Source of the DNA: Amphibalanus amphitrite
Lineage: Eukaryota > Arthropoda > Thecostraca > Balanomorpha > Balanidae
Direction: 5' to 3'
NCBI RefSeq assembly: GCF_019059575.1
Contig: NW_024881965.1
Span: 1 to 64,000 of the forward strand
Length of the DNA stretch: 64,000 bases
Shown here: one piece after another, positions 49,801 through 60,061 of the stretch
How the letters are laid out: each line of letters opens with the position of its first letter
Numbering within the stretch: the first letter of the stretch is position 1
The notes under the pieces: generated by a model
The model's input: only the letters and a program-made list of their open reading frames with translations
What the model was told of the DNA's origin: nothing
Databases searched by the model: none
Made by a program: the position numbers and the translations under genes

Positions 49801-52800
49801 GTTAGCTGCTCAGCATGGTATCGAGCAAATTGGTATATCCCTTGGCAACGAACAATATCATTGTTCGATGGCGTCCCGAGGGAGGTTTCTCGGGACTAAG
49901 AGTAAAAAATCCCAAAGTAGTAACATAGTAACAGTGAGTTCTTGGACACTGGGATTCAAAGAAGCGAGTGAGTCGCCGCCTAGTAAGAAGGCTTCGTTTT
50001 CTCAGGAGAGCAGGCCCAAACGTACTTACTTTACGTATCAGCCACAAGTGCGTGTTTCACGTTCTCCGAGAAAATTCCAACGTCTATACGGAGGAAGTTC
50101 TGCTCTGCTGCCTGATGACGACCCCGCATATATGTAATATGTATTCTGTAACATTCCAGAGCTGAGAAATGACGCCTATGGTGAACAAATTTAGGGTCTG
50201 AAGTGCAGCAAACATCCAATATTCGGCAGATTAAATATCACACAGTAAACGATATCTTCGGAATGTTTTCGTATACAAATGCTTTTTAACCGAGCTGTTA
50301 ACCACGGATCTTGTGGGATGGTCGCTTTGTATGGCGTTTATCATAAAACATATCACATAAGTAACACAAGTAGCAAGCAACATATAAAAACATATGTAAC
50401 ATAACATTTTACCACACATACAAACCGTGGGTGTATATCAGTAGCCATTGCCATCGCCGAAAGCATTGGGCGTCTGGAAACCATGGCAAATCCATAATTG
50501 CCATCCTCCTTTCCAAAGTTATGCATCGCATTGTGGATCACAAAGCTTCATCAGGCGTGAGTAACCAACACTTCTATGCACACCACGAAAGCGTCTAAAG
50601 ATTTCGAAAACCAATTTGTACTTCATTACTGTGCCGTGCGTCGGCGGCGATATGGGTCGGCCGTGGCGAAACTTCAGGCAGCATAGCGCGGCGGCCGGAA
50701 TCTGCCGCGCTATAGACTGTGCCGCATGGCTCCCGCGTAATGCGGAACAGAATACCAGGCCATATTGAAAGGAACTGCCCGTTCTGGCGGCGGGAGATTG
50801 AGAAGTCGCCTGGAAACGGGGCATCTGCTGCCGAATCACCATGAATTTCGGCCAAGTTTACAGCGGCAGCGACACGGGCTGGCGAGATCGGATAAGGCTC
50901 GTTCGTTGCGGCGCGGCCCCGTGTGCCCCATCCGGCGTACAAATTACCGACCGCGGTCCGCCACTGTAGCAGCCCGCCGCACCGCACAGCCGCGGCGGCC
51001 ACGGATAATTTATGACCCAACCACTGCCGGCCTGATTAAGTAAATAAAACGGAAATAACAAGTCAAGAAGTCTGCAATCAACACTGGAAACAATTAACGT
51101 GGAGGCGAATATGGATTGTAGCGAAACTCGCAACCTGGCATAAACATCATTAATGCGCGACAGTATCCACAATCTTGGATTGAACAAAAAGGCAGAGCCC
51201 CTTCGCAAAGTCAACTAAATTCACAAAATAGATTTTGTATAACCATTTTGATGTGTTGCACGCGACCTAGCTTAATTACATGTAAAGTAATTATCCTCCA
51301 TTCATTGGCCGAGGAGGTGAAGTTCTGTAGGCCCTCATGACAACCCGTAATACATTAATCGCTTTGCATCACGTAGTCAATAGCCGGAATTATTTCATTA
51401 CGTAATTCAAATACCCATAAACATCATCCATCAACATTAACCCGCGCACCGACGGGGGGGCGGATATCCACCCCCCCTGAGGTTTTTCGCGAATAGCGGG
51501 AAAACCGCGGCGCGTAGCGCCGCGAAATTTGGTATGACTATAACCTCATCAATGTTACACATGGTGTGCAAGTTTGAATCTCCTAACTTTTAAGGTCAGG
51601 TCACCAGGTCACTTTGAATGACCCAACCTCAAGTCACTTTTTTGCAACTTTGTCACCGTGCCAGAGCTACAGTAGATGTCGGAGGCCTTTGAAAGTCGCA
51701 GGATATTATTAGGTCATTAGTAGCTACAATTTTTATATCTCGGAATTTTGATATCGGTGACCTAAGGTCAGGTCAATTTCGCGACCTCCCCATTATAAGT
51801 CAATGGGGGAAAAATCAACTCCCTGTTTTTACCACTAAAACGGGTCGGAATGGCCCCATATACCATACATGACTTCATATACGATCAACCTTCACTACCT
51901 TGAGGTCTGTTTTGCTGTTGGGCAGCTGTGAGGTCATGTGACGTCATCAAAGGTCACCAAAGGTTTTTGGCCAATAACTCCGTACAGGAACAAGATACAG
52001 ACGCGTGGATGGTCTCATTGTGTTCAGCTCGTCAAGACGCATCGAATGATATACATGATGACCTCGAGGTCACGTGACCTGAGGTCAACCTTTGACCTTG
52101 ACCTTTCGAGGTCAACATATATATCATTCGATGCGGATTGACGAGAGGATCACGATGATGCCCTTAGTTTGTTCCTATCTTGACTAATTCGAAAGTTATT
52201 CGAGAAAAACTCTCTCCATATCTAGCGCCGCCATTTTGACTTTTTCGACCCCTGTGACGTCATCTTTGACCTGACCTGAAAATGACCTTAGTAAAAATTG
52301 TAGATCTTGGCCGTGCGTATCCGATGCCGTTTACCGCTTGTCGTTATCTTGCTTCGTTCTCGAGATCTCAGAGGGGGGCGGTCATCCGCCCCCCCCGTCG
52401 GTACTAAGTTGGCGCAGACCCCCGTCGGTGCGCGGGTTAATATCCCTAATAAACTGTCATCAAGCCACAATTTAGGATGCCGCTCGATACTTGCGCAATT
52501 TATTCGCCAATTCCTTGATGACTTTATTTCGGATGACAAAGAGTCAAGGCATGTTGACCTTCCTTATTTCTAGCATCTCTGCCCTGTTTCATTTTGCAAC
52601 TATTCGCTGTTGGCTGGACAGAAAGGCGTTCAAAGTCTCCAAACAGACGCCTTTTCATCTGGCGTTCAATTTCCTGTTGGCGTCGCATGTGGCTCGCTCG
52701 TTGGACGCCGTTGTTTGCGTCACGCCTGCGCCGCTATTGTCCCCTGTCAAGTCCAAACATTTGTAAGCTCGCCGCCAAATATGGCAGCACCGCTTATTAG

Positions 52801-55605
52801 TTTCGCGAAGCTCTAGCGGCGCTGACTACCCGCCGCGCGTTTGAACAATACCGCCAGTCTGAGGGGCCTGTGGAGTGCCCTGGCGCGATTTTAAGGCCGG
52901 CGACCGGTCCAGGTTTTCTCGGTGAGTGTATTTTTGCTGCGTTGCGGCGCTGTGGAGAAGTTCGCGGTGCTCGCCAGCAGTCGTTACCTGGCGCGACGGA
53001 CAGTGACGAAGACAAATGGGTGCGGCAGGTTATGAGGTGGTCGGCGGAGCAGCACGGGACGTCGCCGGCGGCGGCGGGGGCGGCGGTGTACTCACGGACT
53101 AACGAGACGTGCTCCGGGCCGCGCTCCCGCATTTCCGCCGGCAAACACACTGTTCCGGCGGAGCGCCTTACCCTGAGCCGAGACTGGTGTTCCAACATTG
53201 AGCACCGAACCGAGCGACCGATACTAGTCGATTGGCAGTACAGCTTATTGGATCCAGTGAAAGACTAGGAGCGATTATGCATTCAAGGAACTTACAATTA
53301 TCCTAATGAAAACAACAAGGTTGAGGAAAACAGGAGAGACATTACGCTGAATCTAAACAATTAATTTGCATGAGATCGCCGCTGTAATGCATTTACGCTT
53401 ATTATATTCCAGAACAGTAATGTTTGATCCGTTGGTCTGCGTCGTCAGCCAATACTTCTCAAGACATATCCCGCGCCCTGGTGGGGTCTGTTTATAACGC
53501 GACCTGGTGGGGGGGGGGGGCTATTTTTTGCCCCCCTCCTCGTATCTCCGAAACTACTGGACGGATCCGCAAAATTCAAACGGCGTTCGAAAGGCCTGTC
53601 AAATTTGTCGAAGGAAACCAAATTTCATTGACCTCGGGGTCACCGATGACGTCACAGGTCAGGTCAAAGATGAAATGTTTCACCGTTCACGGGTCTTCTA
53701 GGGAATGCGCTATAACACCGAGGAAAACGCATTTTGTCGAGAATCAGCGGTAGGGCGTCAGTTGCCTAGTAGATATGTTGCCATTAGAGGTCACTGGCAA
53801 TACCAGGTCAGGTCATAGGTCAGGTCACCAAGGGTCACAGGTCAGGTCACATGAGCCCAACTTTACTAAGGTTGTGTGATACATGTTTTATGGCCAATTT
53901 TTCATTTCCAACTCAATGGTGTTGGTTATAAGACTATCAGGTACGGCTTAGGTCACTTTCTGGTGAAGTTCAGGTCAAGGTCAGGTCAAGGTCAGGCCAA
54001 AAAAGGTCAAATTTTAAAGTTGATAGTTTTGCATAAAATGGGTATTGATTCGATGCAGCTCGTCACGGGGAGTCTAATGGTGGTCTTTGTTTTGCGCTAC
54101 GGGGTCTAGAATTGCTAAAAATGGAGTTTGAAAATTTGACATCATCAATTTTGAACAGTCTTTTCGCTATAACTTCGCCAAAAAAAGAGGTATCAATCTC
54201 AAATTTGGTATGTAGATGGAAGGCGGTAAGGACTATCACATATATTCCGGTTTTTGGAAATTCGGAAAACTTTTTGGATTTTTCGATTATTATATCCAAA
54301 AAATCTATTTTTTGATTTTTTGGGGGTCAAAATCCAAAAATTTCAAAAATCCGAGGTAGCAGTTTTGTAGCACTGTCCAATCTACAGCTTTTAAATATGT
54401 GTTTATCATTTTTCTGTATTTGCAAAGCTATAGGCCTGACAGCTCTTCCCGCAAAACCCTTTTTTGGGTCGAAAACGGCAGAACATGACGTCACTCTGAC
54501 GTCATTTCTGGCCAACCTATCATAGCCTTTGGAAAAATTTCTGGTCACAATGTGTAAAATTGGTGTCCTGGAGGGTACTGAAAGTTTGGTGACGATCGGC
54601 GCAGCGGTTCTGGAGATATATCGAAAAGCCTGGAGGGGGGGGGGGCAAAAAATAGCCCCCCCCCACCAGGTCGCGGGATATAGGACTGAATCATCCTCCA
54701 AGTAGCGAGTGGCTGCGTGCACTAAGCAGATAAATTTGAGTCCAGAAATGATTCAGAGTAGCCGGCTTTATGTGAGAAGAAATACCAGCTCGATAGACCA
54801 TTGACCGATGCAGTGTGGTGGCGGTTTTATCGCCACCGATACATTGCATGGTATTGCTGCATTACAATGATTACAAGCACCGCTTGGCACTGTGACGATT
54901 AATGGTGTTCCGCGTCCCCGGTCCGAGTTACAAGTGCAGAGGGTCGTTCTTACTAAGCCGCGCGCTGCACGACTTTGCACTTCGGTAACTGTGCCGTGTG
55001 AATTATGTCGATACGTCAGAGGTCACGAGTTGCTGCGACTTTTGTAAGTACGCGTTTGATGGCCATGAGAATGGCATGCATTGCTGTCTGACAAGTTGCA
55101 CCCTCACTCGATCGAGTTATAATTTACAGGCTTGTTCAAATGCGCCTATACGTCACGCACAGACATTACGAACAGCTTCTAAGAATTCCCCGTATACGAC
55201 AGCTGCCCTCGCCGCGTACTCACAAAAATCCACCACGAAAGCAGTAGCGGCGGAACACCTTCAATTGGGGGGGGGGGGGACTGCCGACTTTTGGTCCCAT
55301 TCTTTCCATGCAATGCCCATAGGGGCGCTAATGTTAAAATGCCAAAATCAAAGGGGGGCACGGTGTCCCGGTGCCCTCCCCGTTCCGCCACCTATGCTGA
55401 CGAAAGCTGTATTCCTAGCTTTCACAGACATCCGCATTCCTCGTGCTCACTGACATTTCCCCCTTCTACGATTGGTGAGGGTGTGGGGAGGACCGGCGCG
55501 GGCCAGGACTGACCTGAGCGCAGCGCTTATGTTCCTCCGCACACATTTTCCGATGGCGACACTGCCGGGCGGACAGCGGTCGTCCACCAGCTCGTACAGC
55601 AGCAG
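40728..55605 (-). CDS. Ddr: DDR-like receptor tyrosine kinase, kinase domain (six exons, 5' part missing)
   Basis: Discoidin domain receptors are single-pass collagen-binding receptor tyrosine kinases; this gene encodes the cytoplasmic kinase of such a protein. Exons 55514-55605, 47732-47914, 45854-45946, 44911-45052, 41298-41453 and 40728-40886 (minus) join in phase to about 274 residues ending in TGA. DDR-typical motifs are [53 protein letters not shown] and [11 protein letters not shown]. Numbering from the first residue of exon 55514, the beta3 strand reads SVAIGKCVR (15-23), with glycine where VAVK has lysine. HRD is HKD (117-119) and DFG is DTG (137-139). The catalytic Asp119, Asn124 and Asp137 remain, as does the activation-loop tyrosine trio Y145, Y149, Y150. 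The glycine loop, transmembrane segment and ectodomain are not in the recovered exons. Introns hold several transposons. Family assignment is firm; catalytic status is uncertain. Confidence 0.85.
40887..41100 (-). repeat. Tandem degenerate copies of the last exon's 3' splice site
   Basis: The plus-strand motif GTACTCCTGCGGG, which is exon start plus acceptor, occurs at 40881 (the real site), 40929, 40977 (ATACTCCTTCGGG) and 41045 (GTACTCTTGTGGG), at spacings of 48, 48 and 68 bp. TGACC/AGGTCA expansions lie between copies and appear to grow from the exon's own CTGACCTG. Confidence 0.85.
41298..41453 (-). CDS. Ddr: DDR-like kinase, exon with [13 protein letters not shown]
   Basis: Acceptor CTCTGCAG, donor CCG|GTCAGT, 52 codons, phase 0 at both ends. 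It encodes the alpha-F helix region ([13 protein letters not shown]) and the following loop with [13 protein letters not shown], which parallels the EQPYSQLSDEQVI segment of vertebrate DDRs. The usual SFG is SFA here. The exon ends GGRLP and joins directly to EYLPPP. Confidence 0.92.
41454..42011. other. Intron sequence, nothing recognised
   Basis: Part of the intron between DDR exons 44911-45052 and 41298-41453. No repeat or regulatory element that I can support. Confidence 0.4.
42012..43014. mobile_element. piggyBac-like element O in DDR intron, TSD TTAA
   Basis: TTAA flanks both sides (42008-42011, 43015-43018). The left end is CCCGCGCACCGACGGGG. The right end carries the motif twice (CCCCGTCGGT, then CCCCGTCGGTGCGCGGG after about 17 nt). 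The left hairpin core is CGGATATCCG. It is nearly identical to 51441-52436. The interior holds AGGTCACGTGACCT, AGGTCA arrays and TGACGTCA. A 67-codon plus-strand frame (42513-42716) is identical in protein to one in the sister copy, but I see no reason to think it is a gene. Confidence 0.9.
43277..44428. mobile_element. piggyBac-like element P in DDR intron, TSD TTAA
   Basis: TTAA flanks both sides (43273-43276, 44429-44432). The left end CCCGCGCGGGGCTGGGG is single; the right end carries CCCCGCGCG twice around a ~12-nt spacer. Both ends have a hairpin with core TAAATTTTA. The interior is the inverted homologue of 9890-11080 despite different termini. AGGTCA/TGACCT arrays lie at about 43912-43945 and 44059-44098. 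Confidence 0.9.
44433..44910. other. Intron sequence, nothing recognised
   Basis: Between element P and the DDR exon at 44911. No repeat that I can define. Confidence 0.4.
44911..45052 (-). CDS. Ddr: DDR-like kinase, exon with DTG and activation loop
   Basis: Acceptor TCTCGCAG, donor ATG|GTGAGT, 142 bp starting in phase 2. It completes the Arg of LATRN and encodes [16 protein letters not shown], then the activation loop with LYSADYYRL, then [13 protein letters not shown]. Vertebrate DDRs read IADFGMSR at the position of LTDTGSGR, so the DFG phenylalanine is a threonine and the following methionine a serine. The loop tyrosines are conserved. Confidence 0.93.
45290..45440. repeat. Dispersed repeat module, copy 1
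   Basis: A T-run and G-run are followed by TTCTTTCCATGC, a CATAGGCG block, AATGTTAAAAT, and a CCCCCTCCCCCTGGATCCGC end. A related module with TTCTTTCCATGC and AATGTTAAAAT lies at 55265-55400. Full boundaries are unclear. Confidence 0.6.
45616..45667. repeat. Short GGCTCAGNG tandem repeat
   Basis: Six or so 8-9-bp units of GGCTCAG plus AG, TG or CG inside a DDR intron. Confidence 0.8.
45854..45946 (-). CDS. Ddr: DDR-like kinase, catalytic-loop exon (HKD)
   Basis: Acceptor TTGTTCCAG, donor GAG|GTGAGA, 93 bp. It enters completing a Ser codon and leaves with two bases of Arg, both matching the neighbouring exons. It encodes [15 protein letters not shown] and the catalytic loop [11 protein letters not shown] is changed to HKD; the aspartate is kept. 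QIASGM and DLATRN are DDR-typical. Confidence 0.92.
46376..47056. repeat. 14-bp tandem array (AGACACAGACACAC)n in DDR intron
   Basis: About 48 units in roughly 680 bp, nearly perfect, with occasional 8-bp AGACACAC units. As 14 is not divisible by 3 and the unit has no stop in any phase, all frames are open on both strands; the 248-346-codon frames are artefacts. It lies between DDR exons 47732-47914 and 45854-45946. Confidence 0.97.
47057..47731. other. Intron sequence, GC-rich with weak GACCGGGAGA-type repetition
   Basis: The part at about 47480-47720 has loosely repeated GACCGGGAG and GACCAGCGCTG words. No exon is supported. Confidence 0.4.
47732..47914 (-). CDS. Ddr: DDR-like kinase, alpha-C to hinge exon
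   Basis: Acceptor TTTCTGTTTCAG, donor CTCAG|GTGGGC, 183 bp. It encodes [10 protein letters not shown] (alpha-C, with a Glu in the position that would salt-bridge the beta3 lysine), [18 protein letters not shown] (beta4-beta5), and [10 protein letters not shown] (hinge and alpha-D), which is close to the GDLNQFL of vertebrate DDR2. Codons are strongly GC-ending. Confidence 0.92.
47915..51440. other. Intron sequence, GC-rich islands, nothing recognised
   Basis: Within the 7.6-kb intron between the exons at 55514 and 47914. GC-rich patches (about 48700-48900, 49180-49600, 50640-51010) keep frames open on both strands, but none has splice-bounded protein-like sequence. An A-run at 49652-49666 and a T-run at 49745-49756 are present. 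Confidence 0.4.
51441..52436. mobile_element. piggyBac-like element Q in DDR intron, TSD TTAA
   Basis: TTAA flanks both sides (51437-51440, 52437-52440). It is a near-identical sister of 42012-43014 in the same orientation, including the doubled right terminus and the internal AGGTCACGTGACCT. Differences are mostly in G-run lengths and scattered point changes, so both copies look young. Confidence 0.92.
52441..53469. other. Intron sequence, nothing firmly recognised
   Basis: Contains a GC-rich stretch at 52850-53270 open on both strands. A minus-strand interval with acceptor and donor-like ends at about 53090-53173 is discussed under rejected items. Confidence 0.35.
53470..54677. mobile_element. 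piggyBac-like element N in DDR intron, TSD ATAT
   Basis: ATAT flanks both sides (53466-53469, 54678-54681). The left end carries the motif twice (CCCGCGCCCTGGTGGGG, then CGACCTGGTGGGG); the right end CCACCAGGTCGCGGG carries it once. Hairpin cores are CTATTTTTTG and its complement. The body is the inverted homologue of 35343-36505. AGGTCA arrays lie at about 53800-53850 and 53970-54010. Confidence 0.9.
54682..55264. other. Intron sequence, nothing recognised
   Basis: No repeat or exon that I can support between element N and the 55265 module. Confidence 0.35.
55265..55400. repeat. Dispersed repeat module, copy 2
   Basis: A G-run followed by TTCTTTCCATGCAATGCCCA and AATGTTAAAAT, then a G-run/C-run segment ending CCGTTCCGCCACC. 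It is related to 45290-45440. Both copies lie in DDR introns. Confidence 0.6.
55514..55605 (-). CDS. Ddr: DDR-like kinase, beta3 exon
   Basis: Acceptor GCGCCGGCAG, donor CTCAG|GTCAGT, 92 bp, phase 0 in and phase 2 out, which fits the next exon (47732-47914) exactly. It encodes [10 protein letters not shown], then [19 protein letters not shown]. Placed before AEFREEL it occupies the beta2-beta3 segment, where vertebrate DDRs read LVAVKMLRADA. An in-frame TGA a few codons upstream forces an acceptor close to here. This is the least certain of the six exons because it is short and its key lysine does not align. Confidence 0.7.
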
Positions 55606-56892
55606 CTGCCGGCGCAGGTCCAGTGGTCAGTGGTGAGCACGTGAGCAGTGGAGCTAGCAGCCGGGCAGTGGTGAGCTAAGCGGGCAGCTGCTTAGTGCTT
55701 AGTGCTGAGCTCAATCACCAGCTGCTCAGCCCTGAGCCTAGCTAACAGCTGGTCAAGACTGAGGTCAGCGGGCAACTGTTAAGGGCTTAGCCTTGCGGGC
55801 GAATGGTTAAGTCTGAAGCTAATAGGGAGCTGATCAGTCGTCAGCTCAGCCGGCAATCGAACCAGCAAAACAGGCTGGTCAAAAAACTCGCTGACAGGCC
55901 TTAGGACTTTGCTTTCCTTGCTGGGTGGATTGGACTTTTAGACAAGAGGCATATAACAGACTCGCAGTATCGACAGCTGAAGGACGGGCGAAGAACAAAA
56001 CCAGAATGGTGTGACCTCAGCACACACGGATTACAGTTGTTTTCGCCGACACTGGATATTATGTTGACCAAGTAGCACCACAAAGCTTTACTGGGCCACT
56101 ATACCCAGGTTTTATTATGTATGCCAGCTCCGTTGTGTAAGAAGGCTGGAAAATTAAGAGCAAACACACAGGCACCAGGCTCGGTTGCCAAGTAGAGGGC
56201 TGAGGTGCTAATAATGCCCGCCCCGGCGTCACTCCAGTATTATTCCCAGCACCGTGCTATGTTGTGAGGCCGCCAGAGAGTGGGCGGTGGTAGCAGTGCT
56301 TATGTTAGCCGCCTCCCTCGGAATAGTGAGCTGTGTACGGGACCGTATGCCACGTCAATACCGCTATTGACGCGCCGGTAATCCCCTAGGTAAACAGACC
56401 GCCTACGACGGGCCGGCCGACATCCATTCGGTCGCGGCGGCGACGGTACCTACGTGTCGCAGCGTTCACGCACCGCTGGAGGCGCGGCGGTGCAATCTCT
56501 GCGGCTCCATCTATCCGCTGTCCCCCGGGTTACTGTTGAGGTGGATCGCTATCCAGGGTAGCCGCACCGCCGCGCCGGCCGGACACACTATCCTTCCCCG
56601 TCCGCATCCCCCCCGCCCCCCGCCGCCGCCCCGGCCCGGTCCGCACTGACAGCTGATTTATTTGCTACATATGCCGGGGAATTAAACCACCCGGGCCGGG
56701 CGGCGGTGCGTCACCTTAGCGCGGGCCGCCGGCGCCGCCGCGGCGCAGCGCATTGGTATTCATGCCAACTGTAGCGCTGATTTCCCGATTATTAGATTGA
56801 ACTCCAGCGGGAGCCGGCAGCCGAGGCGCCCCGACCGGAAGACACGCGGAATTCGCCGCGACGCTCGGCGGAGACAAGGCGGACGTCGGCTG
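55606..56892. other. Nothing firm; probably intron or 5' part of the DDR locus
   Basis: Short degenerate repeats of AGCAGTGGTGAGC- and GCTCAGC-type words at about 55620-55760. The segment 56390-56760 is GC/CpG-rich. I could not find a glycine-loop exon. Confidence 0.35.
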
Positions 56893-57242
56893 CCGACAGA
56901 GCGACGGACAGACGGACAGACGGACGGGCAGACGGGCAGACGGACGGACGGACGGACGGACGGACGGACGGACGGACAGACGGACAGACGGACAGACGGA
57001 CAGACGGACAAACGGACGGACGGACAGACGGACGAATAGACGGACAAACGGACGGACGGATAGACGGACGGACAGACAGACGGACGGACGGACGGACGGA
57101 CGGACGGACGGACAGACAGACAGGCGGAAAGACAGCCGGACAGACGGACAGACGGATGGACGGACGAACGGACAGACAGACAGGCGGAAAGACGGACGGA
57201 CAGACGGACAGACGGACGGACAGACGGACGGACAGCCAGACA
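56893..57242. repeat. (GGAC)n/(AGAC)n-type tandem array
   Basis: About 350 bp of intermixed GGAC and AGAC tetranucleotide units (GACGGACAGACGGAC). Frames rich in Pro, Ser, Val and Arg on the minus strand and Asp, Gly, Arg and Thr on the plus strand are artefacts. Confidence 0.95.
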
Positions 57243-59444
57243 AACGAGCTAATTCTGGGGCAGTCTGTCCTCGCAATCGTGCCCGCTGAGGACGTTGAAT
57301 GTGTTTGTTTCTAAAAATAAATTTGGGAAGAAGACAATTATTCTGTCCCATCAACTTCAACTCCACCATAGTGTGTAATTTATCTGATGCTGGTTGAATG
57401 TTACATCGCTTTGTTCTTAAAGCTGACACAGTAAATTAACCATAATTAAACAGAGGCTCATGGGGAAACAATCACTTGGATTGTTTCGATCCAAGCCGAT
57501 AGATCTGGGGCAATCAAGTAGCCTCACGCAATTATAACAGGCCTACCGTTATCAAATAAGTACATAAAAGTCAGTGGAAATGTTTCCAGAAAGAAGTTAA
57601 ACTAAAACGATTGCTAATTCTACCGATAATCATGGCAGAAGCATATTCATAAGCATGGGTGCAACTTTCAAACTAAGGTTCGTTTATTCCACCAACAAGT
57701 TGCCAAATGTCCCTCCCCCCATTTGTTTCCAATAATCTATTCCCACGCCTGTTCAAGTATAAAACTTGGCAGTGTTGGCCAACGAACGATTGTGCTAAAA
57801 ACTATTTTTCAGGAAATGCCATGCATCCTTTATAATCGCCTCAGTGTTTTCCATATCGCCATTTGGCCCATTTTCACGCTCTGGTTACGTTGTCATATGT
57901 ACGCCACACCACCGCCTTTTCCCCTCACCCTCTGCGCTGCCTTCCAATAGGCCGCGCTGGTCGAGCCTCGGTATGTATAAATGCATGCATCTGGCACAGG
58001 TCGACCGATTGGCGGGGGGGGGGGGGGGGGCGTCAGAGGGAGGCTCTGGGCGCCCCTGCCGTCAGAACCTGCCGCCTTCCTACAGCTGCAGTCCTGCCGC
58101 CCTACCACCCGTCTGCGGCCCCCGGCGTTCACGGGAGGTGTAATCAATAGGCGACCGGCACGTGTGTTGCTGATCACCAGACCAATTACGTTCGGCAAAA
58201 GCCAGCTGCCTCTGGCCGGCAGCCGCCCACCGACCCGCCTGCTCGCTCTCGCGGACATGCAGACGCAGAAATAGGCGCGTGGGTGCAAAAACAATACAGG
58301 CACAGAAACACACGCAAAGAAAGAACACGTACAAGAATCACCAACATCATTTTATAATTAGGTAAATGGCAGATGGATATTAACAGTTTAACGAATTCGC
58401 AAGCGCAAAGAAGACATGTTGAAGAAAACATTGACTTACACGAGAACATCAGGTCATGGAAAAAAATAGTTGAAAAAACAATTACTGATGTAACTTTTAT
58501 GTTTTCTGTCCATGATAAAATGCCTCAAGTTAACTGGTCGTCGGTCATTGTATACCTATATCTATGATGACATGATTCACAGAAAATGCCAATATAAAAT
58601 ATGATTTATCAGAGAGCAAATCTGAACAGATAGGCAGTGTGCTAGTGTGTTCGGTGCGTCAGGTCAGTATGCTATAGCATGTTTGTAGAGCAGTGTGTAT
58701 GTATGTATGTATGTATGTATGTATGTATTGACACCAAAAGCCTTCCACATATGGCGTGGCGATTACGGCTTTGTGTTTATGGCATTTTGAAGTTGCATTA
58801 CCGACATGAATGGTGTCACTGTTTCCTAAATGCGAACACGTCCCTCCAGACTACTATACCAATTAGGCTTGAGGCGCCCTCATTGCCTGTCGCATACGCT
58901 TGAACTTTGCCCGCGGTATTTATTTATTGTAAATGTATTCGTACTGCGCATCACCGACGAATTTCCTTTGCGGATATGAAGCCAACGTTACGGCCACGGA
59001 GTTCTAAGTATGTGCTGATTAGTGAGTCATACGCATTCCATGAGCACGGAACTCATGTCCAGGGAAAATATTATTTGTATCTTTTTGCCAATCAATGGTA
59101 CACCCATTCATCGATAATATGCAATTATTTGAATAAGAATAACCGAGATTGATTCACCACACTATAAAATTGAAACCTAGAAACCGGGCGTTTTCTTGTC
59201 AATGAACTGTGAAATTTATGGATAGATATCAGACGTCCATTGAAAATCGAGAAGCAATCAAGGTACAAAAGAACATCAAAGGAAAATTATCGCGCTACCA
59301 TGCACGAGGCCATATGTCGAAGATTTGCAGGCATATATTTAGTTTAGTTAACTCAAAACTATTTCATGCCATAGCATAAATATCATTTGCAAGCAGTAGC
59401 CCTCGGTCCTCGTGTCTTGGACGAGCTGTTCGTTTGTTTGACCC
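57243..59444. other. No gene recognised; (TGTA)n at about 58697-58729
   Basis: A G-run at 58014-58030 and an eight-unit TGTA tetranucleotide tract are the only repeats I can define. Small open frames (for example 58373-58567) have no splice context. Confidence 0.4.
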
Positions 59445-60061
59445 TTAACCCGGCAGTTGCTAGTAGGGCTGATAATCCCGGGATCGGGATCCCGGGATCC
59501 CGGGATTGTATTAATCCCGAATCCCGGGATTAGAAGCATCGGGATTTCGGGATCCCGATATTTTACGTACAGAAACATCGTTCATAAAGTGTAGCTGATA
59601 GTAGGTATGTAAAAAAGGTAAGTGAGTAACAACGCATTACAGTGCAGTTTTATGTCCAAAGATCTTACTTACGCCGTGCAAAGTCGTTATGCACAAGTAT
59701 TGGTTACATATATACCTAATTGACATTGTTTCACACCGTCTCAGCCTTCACAATGTGGCGAGAGACGAGCTCTCTCTCGGCTCATCTCTCGCTCCCCGCG
59801 ACGTCCCTCGCGTACTCGGTTTAACAGATCATTTTGCACGATGACATACTATGCCGACTATCGAATTCGAGTCCATCGAGTGGGAGGAGGTCGGCCGTCT
59901 TCTCTGTGTGACTGTGGGAGCACGTCTGGTGGCTCAGTTACTGTCAGTGCCCCGTGGCTGGACGATCCATGAGGCTGGCCGGGCGCCCTGGGCGTGGTTA
60001 CCGTTAGTGAATAATTATTAATTACGTGCCTTTGTGATAAGCTATAGCTAACTTTGCCAAA

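Noticed and set aside
53090-53173. Extra DDR exon between 55514 and 47914 (acceptor GGCTCAG, donor GTGAGT)
   Set aside because: Its phase does not fit the flanking exons, which already join directly in frame, and the reading has no kinase similarity. A cassette exon remains possible.
56716-57429. 237-codon minus-strand frame rich in Pro, Ser, Val and Arg
   Set aside because: Product of the GGAC/AGAC tandem array.
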